DNA of 64,000 nucleotides, taken from NCBI RefSeq assembly GCF_029227915.1, contig NC_079884.1, positions 3,286,001 to 3,350,000 on the forward strand. The letters run 5' to 3'. This document shows positions 35,380 through 48,302 of the stretch, piece by piece. The first letter of the stretch is position 1. Each line of letters opens with the position of its first letter. A program made the position numbers and the translations under genes. The notes under the pieces are model-generated. The model made no database searches and was not told the origin of the DNA. It worked only from the letters and a program-made list of their open reading frames with translations. The stretch is from Hydractinia symbiolongicarpus. Taxonomy: Eukaryota; Cnidaria; Hydrozoa; Anthoathecata; Hydractiniidae.

Positions 35380-36750
35380 CTTTAAAAATTGAAACTAAAA
35401 TAAACTGTGCGCATAGCGACGATTAAAACACTTTCATATCAACGTGAAAGACGAGAACATGTTTGGTAAGAATTTTTCTTAAATCAATATTAGTTTATAA
35501 AAACTTCAGAAAGTTATAACTGCTGAATCAGGTTACATTTGATTAGCATTTGTTGGTAGTACGATGTATATACTGTTCACAATAAAGAGATGTATTAGTT
35601 AAGTATTCTACTAATAATATGTAACTAAAAGAGCTAGAAGCTTTAGATATCTGTATTTGATGGGAAAAAAGATGACCGCAAATTGTAAGTTTCGTTGTCA
35701 CAAGTTGTAATTTCTGCTATTTCTGTATTAGATTTACACAATTTGAAATTGTTGTTTCTTTTTAGCGGACTAGTTTATTTGGTTAATGAATAATTAGATT
35801 TTAAGATTTTAGCTTGTTTCAAAGTTTCTTGTAACTGTAATGGTGAGGTAAAATAAACAGTATGGGCGGAGGGAGCATTTTAAGCCCTCGGTACGCTGTA
35901 TTGTGTGCAAGTTGAAAGAAATAATGTATAAGCATCATACAGTGGTAAAATAACCAGAATTGTTTTAATTATAATCAAGAGAAAGAAGATTTTAGCGTAA
36001 TGGCGTAATTGACCACGTGCTGGAGGTTATTTTTTCTTTATTTTTTCTTCATTAGTCAACATCATATAGATTAACACTCTAAATTTTGAAGGACAATCAG
36101 ATGTTGCAGACGGAAGCCCTAGGGTAGGGCAGGACAGGGTAGGGTGGGTTAGGGTAGGACACACCCTTCCCCCAACCTGAATACGTAATAACCATCACAA
36201 ACTTTTAGCTGTGGCTCAACTTTTGCTCATTGAATATTTGTTTGGAAATCTTAAATTTATGCGTTTGTTTATTTAGTTATGTTAGTGCACCAATCAAAAT
36301 CAAACTTTTGTTTCCATCATGTTTCTCGTCAAATGAGACGTCGTATGACTGTTGGAAGAAGAAAGTCTCGGAAATCTTCATTTTTAAAATAGATTTTTCA
36401 AAAGTTAGCATTTAGATGATACGCGTGATAATTGTATACTTTCACGTGTCTATAGATAGTCTGTATATTAATTGCTCCATTTGAGAATGTAATATCGAAG
36501 TTCGAGTCATCGTTAATCGGAACAGAGTTAAACGTAGCAGAATGGGTTCATATATTCTTATGAAATAATAATAATAAAAAAAGAACTAACGAGTATTTAT
36601 ATTTGCCTATTTATAAATAATCCAACAGATGGGCAAAGCACCTGCGTACGCTGACGTAGCAAGTTTACAATAATTTATTTACGCTAACAAATACAAAATT
36701 TTCTAACGCTTTATAAAATTTTTAACAATGACGAAAAGTCGCAAGTTTCA
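35380..36750. other. Upstream region of amidase copy B, no gene seen
   Basis: The region should contain the promoter and any 5' UTR exon of the amidase gene, but I see no clear TATA box at a defined distance. A G-rich stretch with telomere-like hexamers lies at 36110-36165. Short ORFs are AT-rich noise. Confidence 0.5.
36110..36165 (+). other. G-rich telomere-like stretch, potential G-quadruplex
   Basis: The G runs read GGGTAGGG, then cagGacaGGGTAGGG, then TGGGTTAGGG, giving six GGG runs separated by 1-7 bases. One exact TTAGGG and several TAGGG units are present. This fits a degenerate interstitial telomeric repeat or a G-quadruplex-forming motif. Confidence 0.6.
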
Positions 36751-36898
36751 TCTACGTAATCTACATTGTATTACCTGTCCGTCCGTCCGTCTGTCTGTCA
36801 CGCAAAATGGTAGCTTAGCTCTGCAGGTAGCGAGATGCACGCAATGCGGTATAAAAAGGACGGCAAACCCGTGGATTTTTCCACGGGCTAACGAGTAG
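36751..36898 (+). mobile_element. Mini-Helitron, ~148 bp
   Basis: The element begins TCTACGTAATCTAC after an A, has a (ccgt)n/(ctgt)n stretch (gtccgtccgtccgtctgtct), and ends with the hairpin ccgtggatttttccacgg followed by GTAG and then T. CTAG would be expected; C to G is the only departure from the Helitron 3' consensus. A relative is at 48303-48426. Confidence 0.6.
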
Positions 36899-37150
36899 TT
36901 GGATTCTAATATTCGTGTTTCTACATATACTGACATTAACCATACGGCCAATGTCAATATAGCTGCGTGTAAAAGCGTAGTAAGACCTCTAATATAAAGA
37001 CATGTGAAGTTGAAAACGTAACTTTGAAATCAACACGGATAAAGTGCAAGAGAAACTACTTTCACGAGAAACGACTTTCTTGACATCAACATGGTCTAAT
37101 TATTTTCGATATTTATCCGGTGGCCGACACCCTGCTTGTAAATCGACTTG

Positions 37151-37229
37151 CGGAGTACGTGGTGGAAAGCCTGCTAACGATTCAATATGCGGAGTACGGT
37201 GGTGGAAAGCCTGCTAGTGAATCAATTGG
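37151..37229. repeat. 39/40-bp tandem duplication spanning a stop codon
   Basis: The unit 'cggagtacg..ggtggaaagcctgcta' occurs at 37151-37189 and again at 37190-37229. The second unit is the last coding segment (DSLAGFPPPYSA) of the MS4A-like gene. The first lies just past the stop and differs by a 1-nt deletion and a few substitutions. The stop codon (tca on the plus strand, 37182-37184) sits at the junction. Confidence 0.85.
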
Positions 37230-38900
37230 CAGATGTATTGGCAACTGCTGAGAAGTTGATGTCACAGGTATCAGTATAAATGGCTGACCAGTGTTTGCCG
37301 TAACAAGAATTTCATTTTGTTGCAATTTTGGTATTTGGAATTGGTCTTGCGACGCGTAGGTTTGTAGTAATGTTGGATGAGGTTCAGCTTGAATAATCTC
37401 GCCATTCCTTTGTTGACCTGAATTAAGAAATGAGTATTATATTTTAACTCTGCTAGTCGTTGTTATCCTGTAAAAAAATTCACGAGAAATCTCCTGTCAT
37501 ATATGTTCCGGTCCTCAGATTTCCGCCCGTTTTATAAAATCTGGCCATCGTTTTTTATGCTGCCTTACACGCCTGTTTAAAAGTAATTAAATTAGTTTTT
37601 AGAGTTCGATATGAAAAGAAACAACCGGTATTATTGATACGGAGATTCGGGTTAGTGCCTGGTATAAGCTATCAGCCAAAATTCCTTATTTTGATTTATC
37701 AAATTTCATTTACTTTGTACATAAAGACGTTCAAAAGCTCCCGTTACGTCCTCACATATTCATATGGGGCGCCAAAACTAACACACTTTTACGAATACTT
37801 AATGCACGCAAAAACCTAAAATGTGCACTTTAAAGAAGACAGGAAAGAGTATGAAAAATATCTGTACGCGTAGCTTATGTTGTTGTATACTAAGGCGTAA
37901 ATCACAGAAATATTATTTGGCGGTAATACAACCTGTATCTTATAGCAACAAAACATTTCTTTCTTTTCACCAACCTATATTTTCAATTCTGGAAATTTTG
38001 AATCCGTATACTGTGGTTGCCATTGAGATTATACACTGCAAGAAGTGGAGCAGGAAAAGCATAGCATACACAGCCACCCCATAATCTCGACTTTTTGTAC
38101 AAAAATTTGCAGACCACAACGTGTAGGTGTAATGATTATCAGGACTAAAACGTCTAGTTACACGTCTACAATCGAGGTACATTCTAAAGATCAAGCAAAC
38201 TGAATTAATAATTCTATTTTTGTAGATCTTGGCTAGAATTTGGTTCACTTACATGAATCCAGCTATTGATGCTACAACACCCACAAAAGCAAGGATGTCA
38301 GCTGCCATTGCAGAAGCGTTAAAATGTCGAATCAATGGTCGGTTACTTGACGTACCAGAAAAAACATGTATACCCAAACTAGCTGTAAATATCATCCATA
38401 AGGAAATGAATATTGATGCGCCTGGTATGTAGAATGGAAATCTTGATGTGCGTAGTGTGAGATAAACACTGATACCAAAACATAATGTTAGGATACCAGT
38501 GATAATGAAAACAATACCTTGTGGTTAAAAAGTGGAACAGTGATAATTTCAAAACAGGAGTACAGGAATATCATAATTTTTTTAGTAATAACCACGATGA
38601 TGTACTTTTATTTGCAACAATAAAATTTAGTTCACACCCGCCAGTTCGAATGAAAAAGTGTTCAAAAAATCGTTATTTCAAATACTTCTTTCCTTTCTTG
38701 ATAAAACTCTTTGTTTACTGCTGCATTTTTGAATATTTGTTTATTAAACATATTTTCAAATTAGCGGATAGGTACGTTAGCACAATGTCTTGATAATCTA
38801 GAACTTTCCTATTTCACGAATGATACTTACAAAGTCTAGAGGCGAATCGTGCAAATTTCTTTGCAACAGGCGAGTTAACTGTGGGTTGTTGATCTATCAT
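37182..38900 (-). CDS. MS4A/CD20-like four-transmembrane protein (four exons, 228 aa)
   Basis: Exons (minus strand): 38831-38900, 38253-38517, 37975-38090 and 37182-37417, joining in phases 1, 2 and 1 with no break. The N-terminus is MIDQQPTVNSPVAKK. TM1 is about IVFIITGILTLCFGISVYL; a loop and TM2 follow in YIPGASIFISLWMIFTASLG; TM3 is MAADILAFVGVVASIAGF; TM4 is YAMLFLLHFLQCIISMATT. The layout of four close TMs with a Pro-Gly before TM2 and cytosolic ends fits the MS4A family. The C-terminal tail is Gln/Pro-rich and ends FPPPYSAY, with a PPxY motif that could bind WW domains. The donor after exon 3 is the unusual GTTGGT; without splicing there, the frame stops after two codons (GW), and with it the tail reads on for 78 residues. 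A UTR exon further upstream is possible but not seen. Confidence 0.8.
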
Positions 38901-41564
38901 CCTATTTTACTAAATAAAAAAAGAAAAGAGTGAAATAAAATCAAATCTTACACGTGCTCATTAAAATTTTTTTCCGTGAGATAAACTTTTAGGAACTGAT
39001 AATCAACCTTATTTATTTTACAATTCGTTTTCATTTCAAATAAAAAGCCGCCGGATCAGTGCGGTATGGTTTTACAAAAAGTGCAATGGTTAGGTAGATA
39101 TATTACAAACCTGTTTTAAGAAACTGACTTCACTTTTTTAATTCTTCTTCAACGTGTGACAACATCGACTATTGATTTGTTTTTACGTTTTAACTATTTT
39201 TTATTGGAGTATTTCATGATATTTATATTACAAAAATGATGACGTTATCAAAAGTTTAAATAAAGCTATATTCACCATGTGTGTACTTTCATTGAGAAGG
39301 GAATGCTTAGTCGCATGTAAAAGAATGAAATCATGTCAACACGGTAGCTCACTTTTAAAGGTACGTTCAAGCTATCACGAAATATCTGTTCCTGTCTTAC
39401 TGCAGCTATATGCATTTTTGAATGAAATTAGTACAGTTTCATCGGCAGTGACAGTAGCTTTATTCCAAAAATGAAACGTGCCACTGATGCTGTTGTTACG
39501 TTCGCAACACACAGGACATATTGTTTCAGTTAGGTTGTTAGGATAATTATCAGTCTTTTGAAAGTTGAAAACAAATTTGGTATCAGGGGTTTGCTGCTCA
39601 TGTATAGAATATATAACCTATAATCCAGCTAAAATTCATCCACCTCAGACGGGCAATAAATCTACCGCGCACACGCTTAGTTAGGTTTGTCGATTCACTG
39701 ATTGTTTTGGAAGTAATTAATTCCATTGAACAAAAAATCTCGGCATACAACCAATCACTTTCGGCTTTAGACTGAATTAGCTAGGAATATAGTATACTTC
39801 CGTTTGGATGCCTATTCTTTGCTAGATTTTATAACTCAACTTGTAAACTTATAAAGGCAAGATTATCCCAAGCTATGGCGTTTCTCTACATGCAGAGAGT
39901 GACGAAACAAACCGTTAGAAACCGTTCTTTTCTCGATATTGTCTCGTTACTCATAACATAAATTAGGTATTGAATCACTATCAAACATGTTTAATGAAGT
40001 AATAGGAAAGTGTACGAATTTATTCGGACATCTAGACAAGCATTAATAAGTGTATTGTAATTATAGGTTTATTATAAGCGTACGTAAAAGTGATTAATAT
40101 ATAAATTAAATTAGTTGAGATTATAATCATATTTAACGTGCTGTGTAAAAGACTGTTTCCTAATTAAAAAAACTTTGCTCGAAAAAAACTTTCCGTGTAA
40201 AAGGAATGGGCAATACATAGGATCAGATTATAGTGGTAAAGATTTTTATAGGATTTTCGTTTTATGTTATTGTAGAACAAAAATTAGAAAATAAAAAAGG
40301 TGTACGATGTATTCTCTTAAGTTGCATGCGAAATTTATCAATTAAATATAAAACACCAGATAAATACTTTAAAGTGATGCTACTAACCTGTTAAGATGAC
40401 ACCGGAAAGTTAGCTGGGACGGAAAGGAATGTAGAGATCGATCTTTAACTTTGTATCTAAACAGCATGCGATTCACTCGTTCACTGTGAAATAGTGTGCA
40501 GACTATCGTAACAAAAATAATTACAGTTAAGAAAAAACACTAGCTAAGTATCACGGATTAATGGAGACTGTTCTTCTTTTAGACTTCTGCTAAATTTTTT
40601 TTATAGGTAAGTGTACATTGGCTACTTTCACGTTTAAACTAGAGGTAGGCAGATTTACAGCTTAGTAAGAATCACATTAGTGAAAATAAGACAGAAAAAA
40701 TAACACAAAAAGAATTAACGCTGGCTTAAAAAAAGCTCCCGTACCTAACTGAATAATTAGACTAGCTAGTCAGCTGGCTTTTAAGGACTCTTCCTCTAAA
40801 TCGAAGTTTGTAGTTATAATACTAAATTTGGTGACCTTAAGACCTTAAGATGCGGCTGAATGATGTGACGATATATTTGTTTAGCGGGGAATTTCCGATA
40901 TAAAAATGGGCGCAACTTTTTTAAACATAGGATACGTCTATTATTGCAGCTATTATTAAAGAAACTAGACTTGATAAATGAGCGCAAGTAAATCGTTATA
41001 CACAACCAGGTTGAGGATGCAGTACAGTTTTAAGATATTCGTCGTTGATTTATTACATGTAGCCGATCACAATAACTGCAGCTATACTCTTCATCACATG
41101 ACCTACAATTTTTTATTTCCGGAATGAGGTTTCGTTTTTTATAATTAAATTAATAATTCCAAAATTAAACATAAGCTGTTTGTTTGTTTTCAAAGATCCA
41201 GTGGAGTGCATATAATAATAATAATTTCAGGGGCAACATTCTTATTAAAAATTTCTCGAAACTTCAGTGTAAAAAAAACACATACAGAGACTTGTCTTGC
41301 TAAACCATAATCTCAACTTTCCAACGGCAATTTTGAATTTCATTTATGCCTCGCATAGAATATGTCCAACATTTTTATCGCTCCTCTACTTTTAGTTATT
41401 CAACATGTCACATTTTAGAATACATGAGGCTCAAGTATTATTTTAATACCAGCGTTCCTTTTTTTGATGTTTCATTTTGATAGTATAATTATATATTAAA
41501 TTTTTTGGATGACACTCAACTATGGATCGCATTAGTCTACATTAAATTTAACACGGCCTTATAA
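38901..41564. other. Gene-poor AT-rich region upstream of the MS4A-like gene
   Basis: This should contain the promoter and perhaps an untranslated first exon of the MS4A-like gene. I see no second gene. The 65-codon ORF at 39277-39474 has no recognisable motif and no supporting splice context. Confidence 0.5.
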
Positions 41565-41943
41565 CAGATATGGAAACCTGACACCATCACTTGCGCTTTT
41601 TTGAACAAATGTAGATTTTTTGTTAAATCATTCGTATGGAGTGGTGTGATTTGTTGGTTTAACCTTTTGTCGCGGCGGCGACGGCGGTCTATCGGAAAGT
41701 TTTGCACGACTGGATTCGAGTCATTGTTATTCGTCGTTTTACTTGATTAAAAATTCTTTACTATTTTATCGCGTAAACGGAAAGCTCGTGTTGTTTTGCT
41801 TTTCTAATAAAAAGTTAATGAGGAAGACCTTATCTCAGACACCAACATGTCAAACAGAAAAAAAACAAATACTACAAAATTAAAAAGGTTTCCTTTAGAC
41901 GACAAAAAGGTCAAACAGATACGGAAACCTGACACCATCACTT
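41565..41943. repeat. Pair of ~28-bp direct repeats 351 bp apart
   Basis: The phrase 'cagata(t/c)ggaaacctgac' continuing into 'accatcactt' occurs at about 41565 and again at about 41916, with one mismatch in 28 bases. The flanks differ. The intervening sequence contains a GC-rich patch (gtcgcggcggcgacggcgg). The role is unknown. Confidence 0.7.
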
Positions 41944-43441
41944 CCAAACTAGAATAGTCTCCGTTGTTTATCGGGTTCTGACGTGATTCCGAAATTATTC
42001 TGAAAACCAGCAAGGCAAACCAGGTCAAGCGTATTTTGCAATCAGACCATTTTGAAAACTACGCCGAAAGACGTCTTTCGTTATGGAATACCACGATCAG
42101 ATAGAGGATAAAAGAGGATTCTGTGTTTAGGTGAAGAAATTGATGAAATGACTGTCAAATGGCTTATAGTATATATATATAAATAAAATGGAAATTTTTA
42201 CGTATAATTTCGCATAATTTTAAAAATAACAAAATTTTCATATGCTTGAACACGTTGGCAGTGGACAAGAAACTGTAATTTAATTTCCTTGGACTAATAT
42301 TACAAGAAAATTCCAAAGTGTCAAACAGTTCTGAAAACGCACACAAATTTTAAAGGACAGGTGCAGCTTGTTTAAATTACAGTTTCCCACATCTTTTTAA
42401 ACCTTCTTCTCAGGAGGGCATAAGAACGACTTATTTGTAAAGCGAAATGCAATGATGGCGGTTTAGTAACAAAACTAGATTTTTTTTAATTACTGTACAG
42501 TTTTTACTCAATAAATAAAAAAATTATTTAGCAAAAGCTTTTGACCGTAACTTCGGCCATCTTTAGTCATAATACAAAGTTGTTAACATATAACACGTAA
42601 TTTATAGAAAATGTAACGTAAAATGACTTTTGTTAATTAAACTTTATTTGTCGACTCGCTTATGTCTTTTTTATATGTCTATTTTCTGCACGAGTCATAT
42701 TTTTCATCATACAAAAAAATGTTATGAAAAAGGATCAGGCGCCTGACTCTAACAGGGTTGGTCGGCTGAATCCTTAACACCAGACATTCGGTATGTCTGC
42801 CCTACTGAAAACTACACAACGTTCAGCTTACAAAGTATAGCTAGCTAGAGCTACAGGTGTCAACAGGTTTTTCTGCAGTCAGGAGGTAATAATATATCTA
42901 CTCCATGTTATTCCAGAAATTAAAAATTAAAAATACTAAAAATACACGAGTGAAGACGATCAGAAACAGGACTAGCATTAGATTATTTTAAACAACAAAA
43001 ACAGTTTTAAAACTATTAGCTATTTTTAATTAAAATACATGTGAAATAACATTAAAAACATAATTTCCAAATAAGTGAGAAATTATTGCATTATAATTAA
43101 TTTAAATACAAGGAAATAGAGCAAATTTCAAGTCTGTGAAATATACCCCACTTTTTTTTACAGCCACCGTTTTCTTGTGCTCTATCTTTTATGAATTCTT
43201 TTTCTTACTCGGCGTCGGAGGTTTGGTAGGGGGGGGGGATGTAGAAATTTTTCAGTTCCTTGGTATATTCAACGCATAGCAAACGTGCTCCGCAATTTCG
43301 CTTCACTCACTTCGCTCGCGAAGCTCAATTGCTTCGCAATGAGGTATACCGACAAAATAAAAGATTATTACACGAGGCAAGTTCAAACAGTATCGAAGTA
43401 TCAAGTGTTAATGTGTATACAGTACATTAGAACAATCTGCA
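41944..43441. other. AT-rich spacer, no gene seen
   Basis: I see nothing beyond simple AT runs (for example tatatatataaa near 42172) and a G run (gggggggggg) near 43230. Confidence 0.5.
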
Positions 43442-44946
43442 TCTCTATAAAAATACCCGTATTCCGTCTGTCTGTTCGTGCGTCAAAAGCGACTTGTGTT
43501 AACCACGCACGAAATCCAAAATACGCAGGGACGAGAAACCCCTCGGGCGCCCACCGGCACAGGGACAATTGCCGCTAAAATAAAGGTCCAATCAAGAGCG
43601 GAGTTTTATATAAATGATCAATCAGAAACTAAAGCTCTTTATATTTCTTAGCAACGATTTTTACGTTATCGGTCCGAAATTTGGCATGCAGATTGAACCA
43701 AGTCATTGCTGGAGAAAGAAAATTTTCTTAACTGTTTGCTCTAATTTTTCTTTCTGATTTCTATTTGTATTCTAACAAGATTGCAGTTTCTTTTATTTTC
43801 GCTAGCTAGCTACTAGCTAAGCTACCTATTCAGCCACCTAAAGATTTGTATTAGTTTTATTTGCCTCTTACTGTTACGTTCTCTAGCCATATATTAATCT
43901 TAAACAAAACCAATTTTAAGATTCTGGCTACCAACGTAGATGTTAGCTAACATTTCTGAGTTTTGTGTTAACTTTGTCAATCTGATTTTTACTTGGCTGT
44001 GAACTGGGGTTAGCTACCTCTAACTAAAATGTAAAAGTAACCAAATACAGTTGGCTGCAACAGAATTTTTAAGTAATCTTTTTCATACTAAATGCAATTA
44101 AGTAGTTAGCTACCACTTTACTGTAATATAAATTTTAGCAAAAGTCAAAAGTTTATTAATGAGACACAGAGTACCTGTACTATGTGCCTATCCCGTGTTG
44201 TTAAACGAAGGTCTGTTTCCTGTGTTTTTATTTGAACTGAAGTATTTTGGAACAGTCTATTAAGCTTATAGGCATGTGCGACACATTTTACCTGAACTAA
44301 GTGTTAACAATGCACTGTTTTTTTGGAAAAGGCTGTTACGCCTAGAGCATGTGCGATGGGGTTTACCTGTACTAAGGGGTCAGCACACTGTGACAATTAC
44401 TTTTTAAACGTTCTCGGGAATCACGTCTGTACGGGTGTGCAACACTGGTTACCTGGACTAACCGCTCAACCTCGTGTGGGTAATGGACTGTTTCTTGTGT
44501 TTTTATTTAAACAGAGTCTGCGGGAAAGTATTTTCAAAAGGGTATTGTCCCTACACGCCTCTTCAACTCTGTTTAACTGTACTAAACGCTTAGCCCGATG
44601 TCACGATTAATTTTTTAACGTATACTGACACTTATTCCGCAAAATAAATTAATACTGACTAATTGTTTTTGCTATGACGGAGAAACAACGGTTTGTAAAC
44701 TCTGTTTTTATTTCAGCTATCGTTGCTGAAAAGGTACTTTTTGAAAAATATGTAACAGTTGCAACACTATAATGGTGTACGCGCTTTACTTGATTTACGG
44801 CATACTGTATACCTGCACTAAAGCACCCACCTGACCGTGTGGCACAGTTTACGGCTCTTATTAAGCACTCCTCAGGGCGTTCAACGCATGGTCACACCTT
44901 GACTTGTGGCTTACCCCGGCGTTTCGACGCCGGGTCTCCCGGCTAG
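43442..44946 (+). mobile_element. Non-autonomous Helitron family, copy 2 (~1.5 kb)
   Basis: The 3' end is the hairpin ccggcgtttcgacgccgg followed by gtctcccggCTAG and then T, a complete Helitron 3' terminus. The 5' end is placed at TCTCTATAAAAATACCCG after an A, which resembles the 5' end of the mini-Helitron at 48303. It shares 'cttattccgcaaaataaa', 'gcaacactataatggtg' and 'gacttgtggctta' with copies 1 and 3. No Rep/helicase coding. The 3' end is well supported; the 5' end is tentative. Confidence 0.65.
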
Positions 44947-46130
44947 TCTAAGTAGCGAAATGAACCATAAAATTCATTGTTCTTTTTATCAAAACGTTTT
45001 GTTGTTAATTCCATAGCGGGAAAAAATAAAATCAAACGTTTTTCATAAGTAGACAATAGGCATGTGATTAAGGGAATAATAAAAATCAATTACCCGTGAC
45101 TTTTGTGTAATAAAGTTTACCTCATTAAACAAAGCTTTTTTTGAGAACAATAAAATAAATTAACCGTGACTGTATTAAAACAAAAATTTTAAATCAATTT
45201 GAAAAAGCACACAAAAGACAAAATAAATATAAATGTTTAGCAAAAGTGACATGTTACCGCGGCTGTTTCTTTAGAAAAGACAACACATCCACTTTCCTGT
45301 TACAAATGCACGGAAGAGATATATAGACTAGCAGTTGGTTTGTGGGAAAATGAACGCTGTTTCACGCACTCTAAGAATAAAAAAAGATTTTCAATTTAAT
45401 AGTCGTGTTTCAGTAATTTATTTCATATCTGCAAATTATTGAAGACGTGAAATGCCATTTGCCACCTTTACGTAGGCAAGCTTGTATTTCACATTGGGAA
45501 TTTAAATTTTGTTATGTGACGGCACGCAAATTAAGAGAGTGTAAGTTTGAGTTACATGTAACTTAAAAACCATGTCAGCAAAACATTTCGTGACGTGAAT
45601 CAAGAGTTTTTGTTAACACGTTAGCATTTGTCGCAATAAAAAGATTGATAAACATTATTTGCAATGATAAAAAATCGCCGCGATAGTAAATGGACAATTA
45701 AAAAAACTACGTTATTTGCGACGCTCCATTTTTAAGCAATCAATAACGTATAATTTTTCATCCTAAATATATCCAAAGTTTAACAGTAACCATAGTTACA
45801 GATTAAATACTAATTGTATAAATACAATCGAGCAGATCTAATGTTGTCATTCAAGAGGGGCTATCCCGCACCATGAATAAACTCTTTTTAATCTGTAACA
45901 CAAAAAGTTGAATACCTCCATTATAACATCCATATTGGGAGAGCCTACCTTTAGCGCAGTATACACGCACCTCGATAGTTTTATTCCCGAAAAATTCCCG
46001 TATAAATTCGGCTTAATTTATACTTTGCTTCACCGTTGTTTTAAAATTTGTTCAAATTCGTGAATTTTTATCATGAGGTTAATATAATCAAAGATATAAT
46101 TATATTTATTGACAAGGTTATAAACACGTT
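44947..46130. other. AT-rich spacer, no gene seen
   Basis: No coding motif, splice-supported frame or repeat partner recognised. Confidence 0.5.
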
Positions 46131-46480
46131 CTTTCTACATCTTCCAAAACCAAAAAAAATCACCAACAGGACTAAGAAAAACATTTGATCATATTCCCTT
46201 TTTTAGGTAAAACATCTTTACAAACGAGAACGAAGTTAGAAAAACTTTTTAAATCTACTCTGCATTGTTGTAAGCTTTCTGTTGTTTTTAGAACTCACAC
46301 TCGCTTATCTAACTTCTCTAGATTTAAAAACCTGGTGCCTAAAGAATTAAAGTCAGGCATCATATACTAATATGAGCGCAGTACAACTCCACTTATAGCG
46401 AGACGTCTAAAGGTTGAGGCAAGCGAGCACCTCGGCACCTCGGAGTGTCTGCCTTAACAGGTAAGAAATCAAACTTCTCT
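46130..46480 (+). pseudogene. Penelope-like retroelement fragment
   Basis: The frame at 46185-46370 reads IIFPFLGKTSLQTRTKLEK, then KLSVVFRTHTRLSNFSRFK and PKELKSGIIY, matching the region of Penelope-like elements just before the GIY-YIG endonuclease (PFLG...T...L...VF+...L...F.FKD..PKEL.SG++Y). The next codons, after a stop, include RRLKVEASEHLGTSECLP, corresponding to the R.L..R..EH.GTS part of the same region. The piece is stop-broken and internally deleted, with no RT catalytic motif. It is a dead fragment. Confidence 0.65.
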
Positions 46481-47399
46481 AATTGTACGGTTAATAAACA
46501 TCATCGTAAAGCCTGTCACACCACATTGTGTCTTGACAATTTCAGTATACTATAGGGGACACAACAATTTGTTATAGTGAGTACTGTGATGAAAAGTTTG
46601 CGAAAAAGGAAAAAATATGCGTTGTTTATTCGGGCTGGCAAACTAACCTCTTAGATCAACAAAAAAATATTCATAGACGAGTAAGTTTTTTTACAGTAAA
46701 GTATAAGTTCTTTTTTGTTAAAAAGAACGTTTGACTCCACAGTTTTTTTTAGATTTGTTTTTTATATCGTTCTAAATATTCTAGTTTGGTAAAGTGATAA
46801 GCTACCTTTGCCTTAAAAATATATGACACGAATACCCAACACAAAAAAAGAGAAATACTTGGAACAAAAAGGTAAAGTTACTTTGAATACGTCAACAACA
46901 TGGCCATAATGCTTTTGTTTAAAATGCAAAGCATGTGCCAAAAAATGATAGCCTATTCAAACTTTTGCTATAGTCATTTTTTACTTTTGTTTTTCTTATT
47001 TTATTATTTCCATACTTTTGTTGACTTTTAATAGCAAATATTAGAATATTTCTGTTTGTAAAAGGGTGCCTCTTGTTAAAGGCTTTTACCCATAATTGTG
47101 CGAGTTACTTCCCCAGGACTCTTGTACTAATTAGTAATACTACAGACGTATATATCAGAGAAGTCGACTAAGTATTTATCTTGCCTCTTTCAAAATAATT
47201 TAAAAATATTCCGCCTTTTCACTAATCCTGAAGGCTGGAAAAAACAGTATTGAACACTTTTTTTTCGTTGATTGAAAAACTAGTCCTGCCGCGGGAAGGT
47301 GATGTTTGCGTCAATTTTCGCACATTGAATATTTATGCGTGAATGTGTGATAATTTGTCTGTACAAGAAATGTATGGATGACTTTTGATTTAGGTGACC
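46481..47399. other. AT-rich spacer, no gene seen
   Basis: Nothing recognisable was found on either strand apart from homopolymer runs. Confidence 0.5.
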
Positions 47400-47403
47400 T
47401 TAA

Positions 47404-48142
47404 CCCTATTCGGTCCGGGTGGGGGGGGCGGCGGATTCCGCCCCCCCTGACGGTTTTTTTTTTAATAACTCCTGATTGCTTTGTTATATGGCTATGATAC
47501 TTACTGAATTTCAACATTTATCTATTAGACACCTGCATGCTAATTTTTTAGGTCCCATACCTTTCAGAGGCTTTGATATTGGCCATTACTCGAAACTACC
47601 CCTAAAAATCTTTATGAAGTCCTTATAATGGGGAAAATATAATAACTCCTGTTAGGATTATCCTTAGAACTTAAAACTTGCAACACAACCTTATTTCATC
47701 AATTTCATTTTGAATAATTTGAACACGTGACTAATCCGATTTCCCGATTTTGTCGGATTTCACCCGAAAATCGAAAAAAAACGGATTTTCGGGCAATTTT
47801 TGGCAATTTTTTATCCGATCCATGTAAAAACCGGAAGATATGTTAAATAACTTTTATTTAGCTTTCCGAAACTTCAAACAGAATGTAAAAATTCGCTCTA
47901 GAACGAAAGTAATTATATTTTAAGCAGATAGTGGCATTTTTGACAATTTTCAAGCTTCTGATGACGTCACAGAAAATGTGCTGACGCAAGCAAAAGTTTA
48001 TTGGCGCCATTTTGTTCCTTTTATGACGTACTATAAGTGTGCCAAGTTTGATTCAATTTGAACAATCCTATGAAAAGTTATTGAGGGCGGAATCCGCCCC
48101 CCCCGGTCATAGTATGTTCGAAAAACCCCGGACCGAATAGGG
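47404..48142. mobile_element. Non-autonomous piggyBac-type element, 739 bp
   Basis: The element starts CCCTATTCGGTCCGGG and ends with the inverted copy (ccggaccgaataggg). It is flanked on both sides by TTAA (47400-47403 and 48143-48146), the piggyBac target duplication, and CCC at the TIR tip also fits that superfamily. Just inside each end lies a GC-rich inverted pair around ggcggattccgcccccc. The interior is AT-rich and non-coding. Kolobok also uses TTAA, so superfamily assignment rests on the TIR tip. Confidence 0.8.
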
Positions 48143-48302
48143 TTAAGTACAGTTGTTTTTTGTATTTTTATAAAATCACACGAATATTAACATGAAGCTT
48201 TATTAAACTTCCTCCCACACTAGCAACAGCATTTCGAAGTTAACCCTGTCTAGTACACAGGGGATTCTACAGGGTGAAACAATTTCATGAATGTGTTTGT
48301 AT

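Noticed and set aside
38229-38432. 67-codon forward ORF
   Set aside because: Antisense shadow of exon 2 of the MS4A-like gene.
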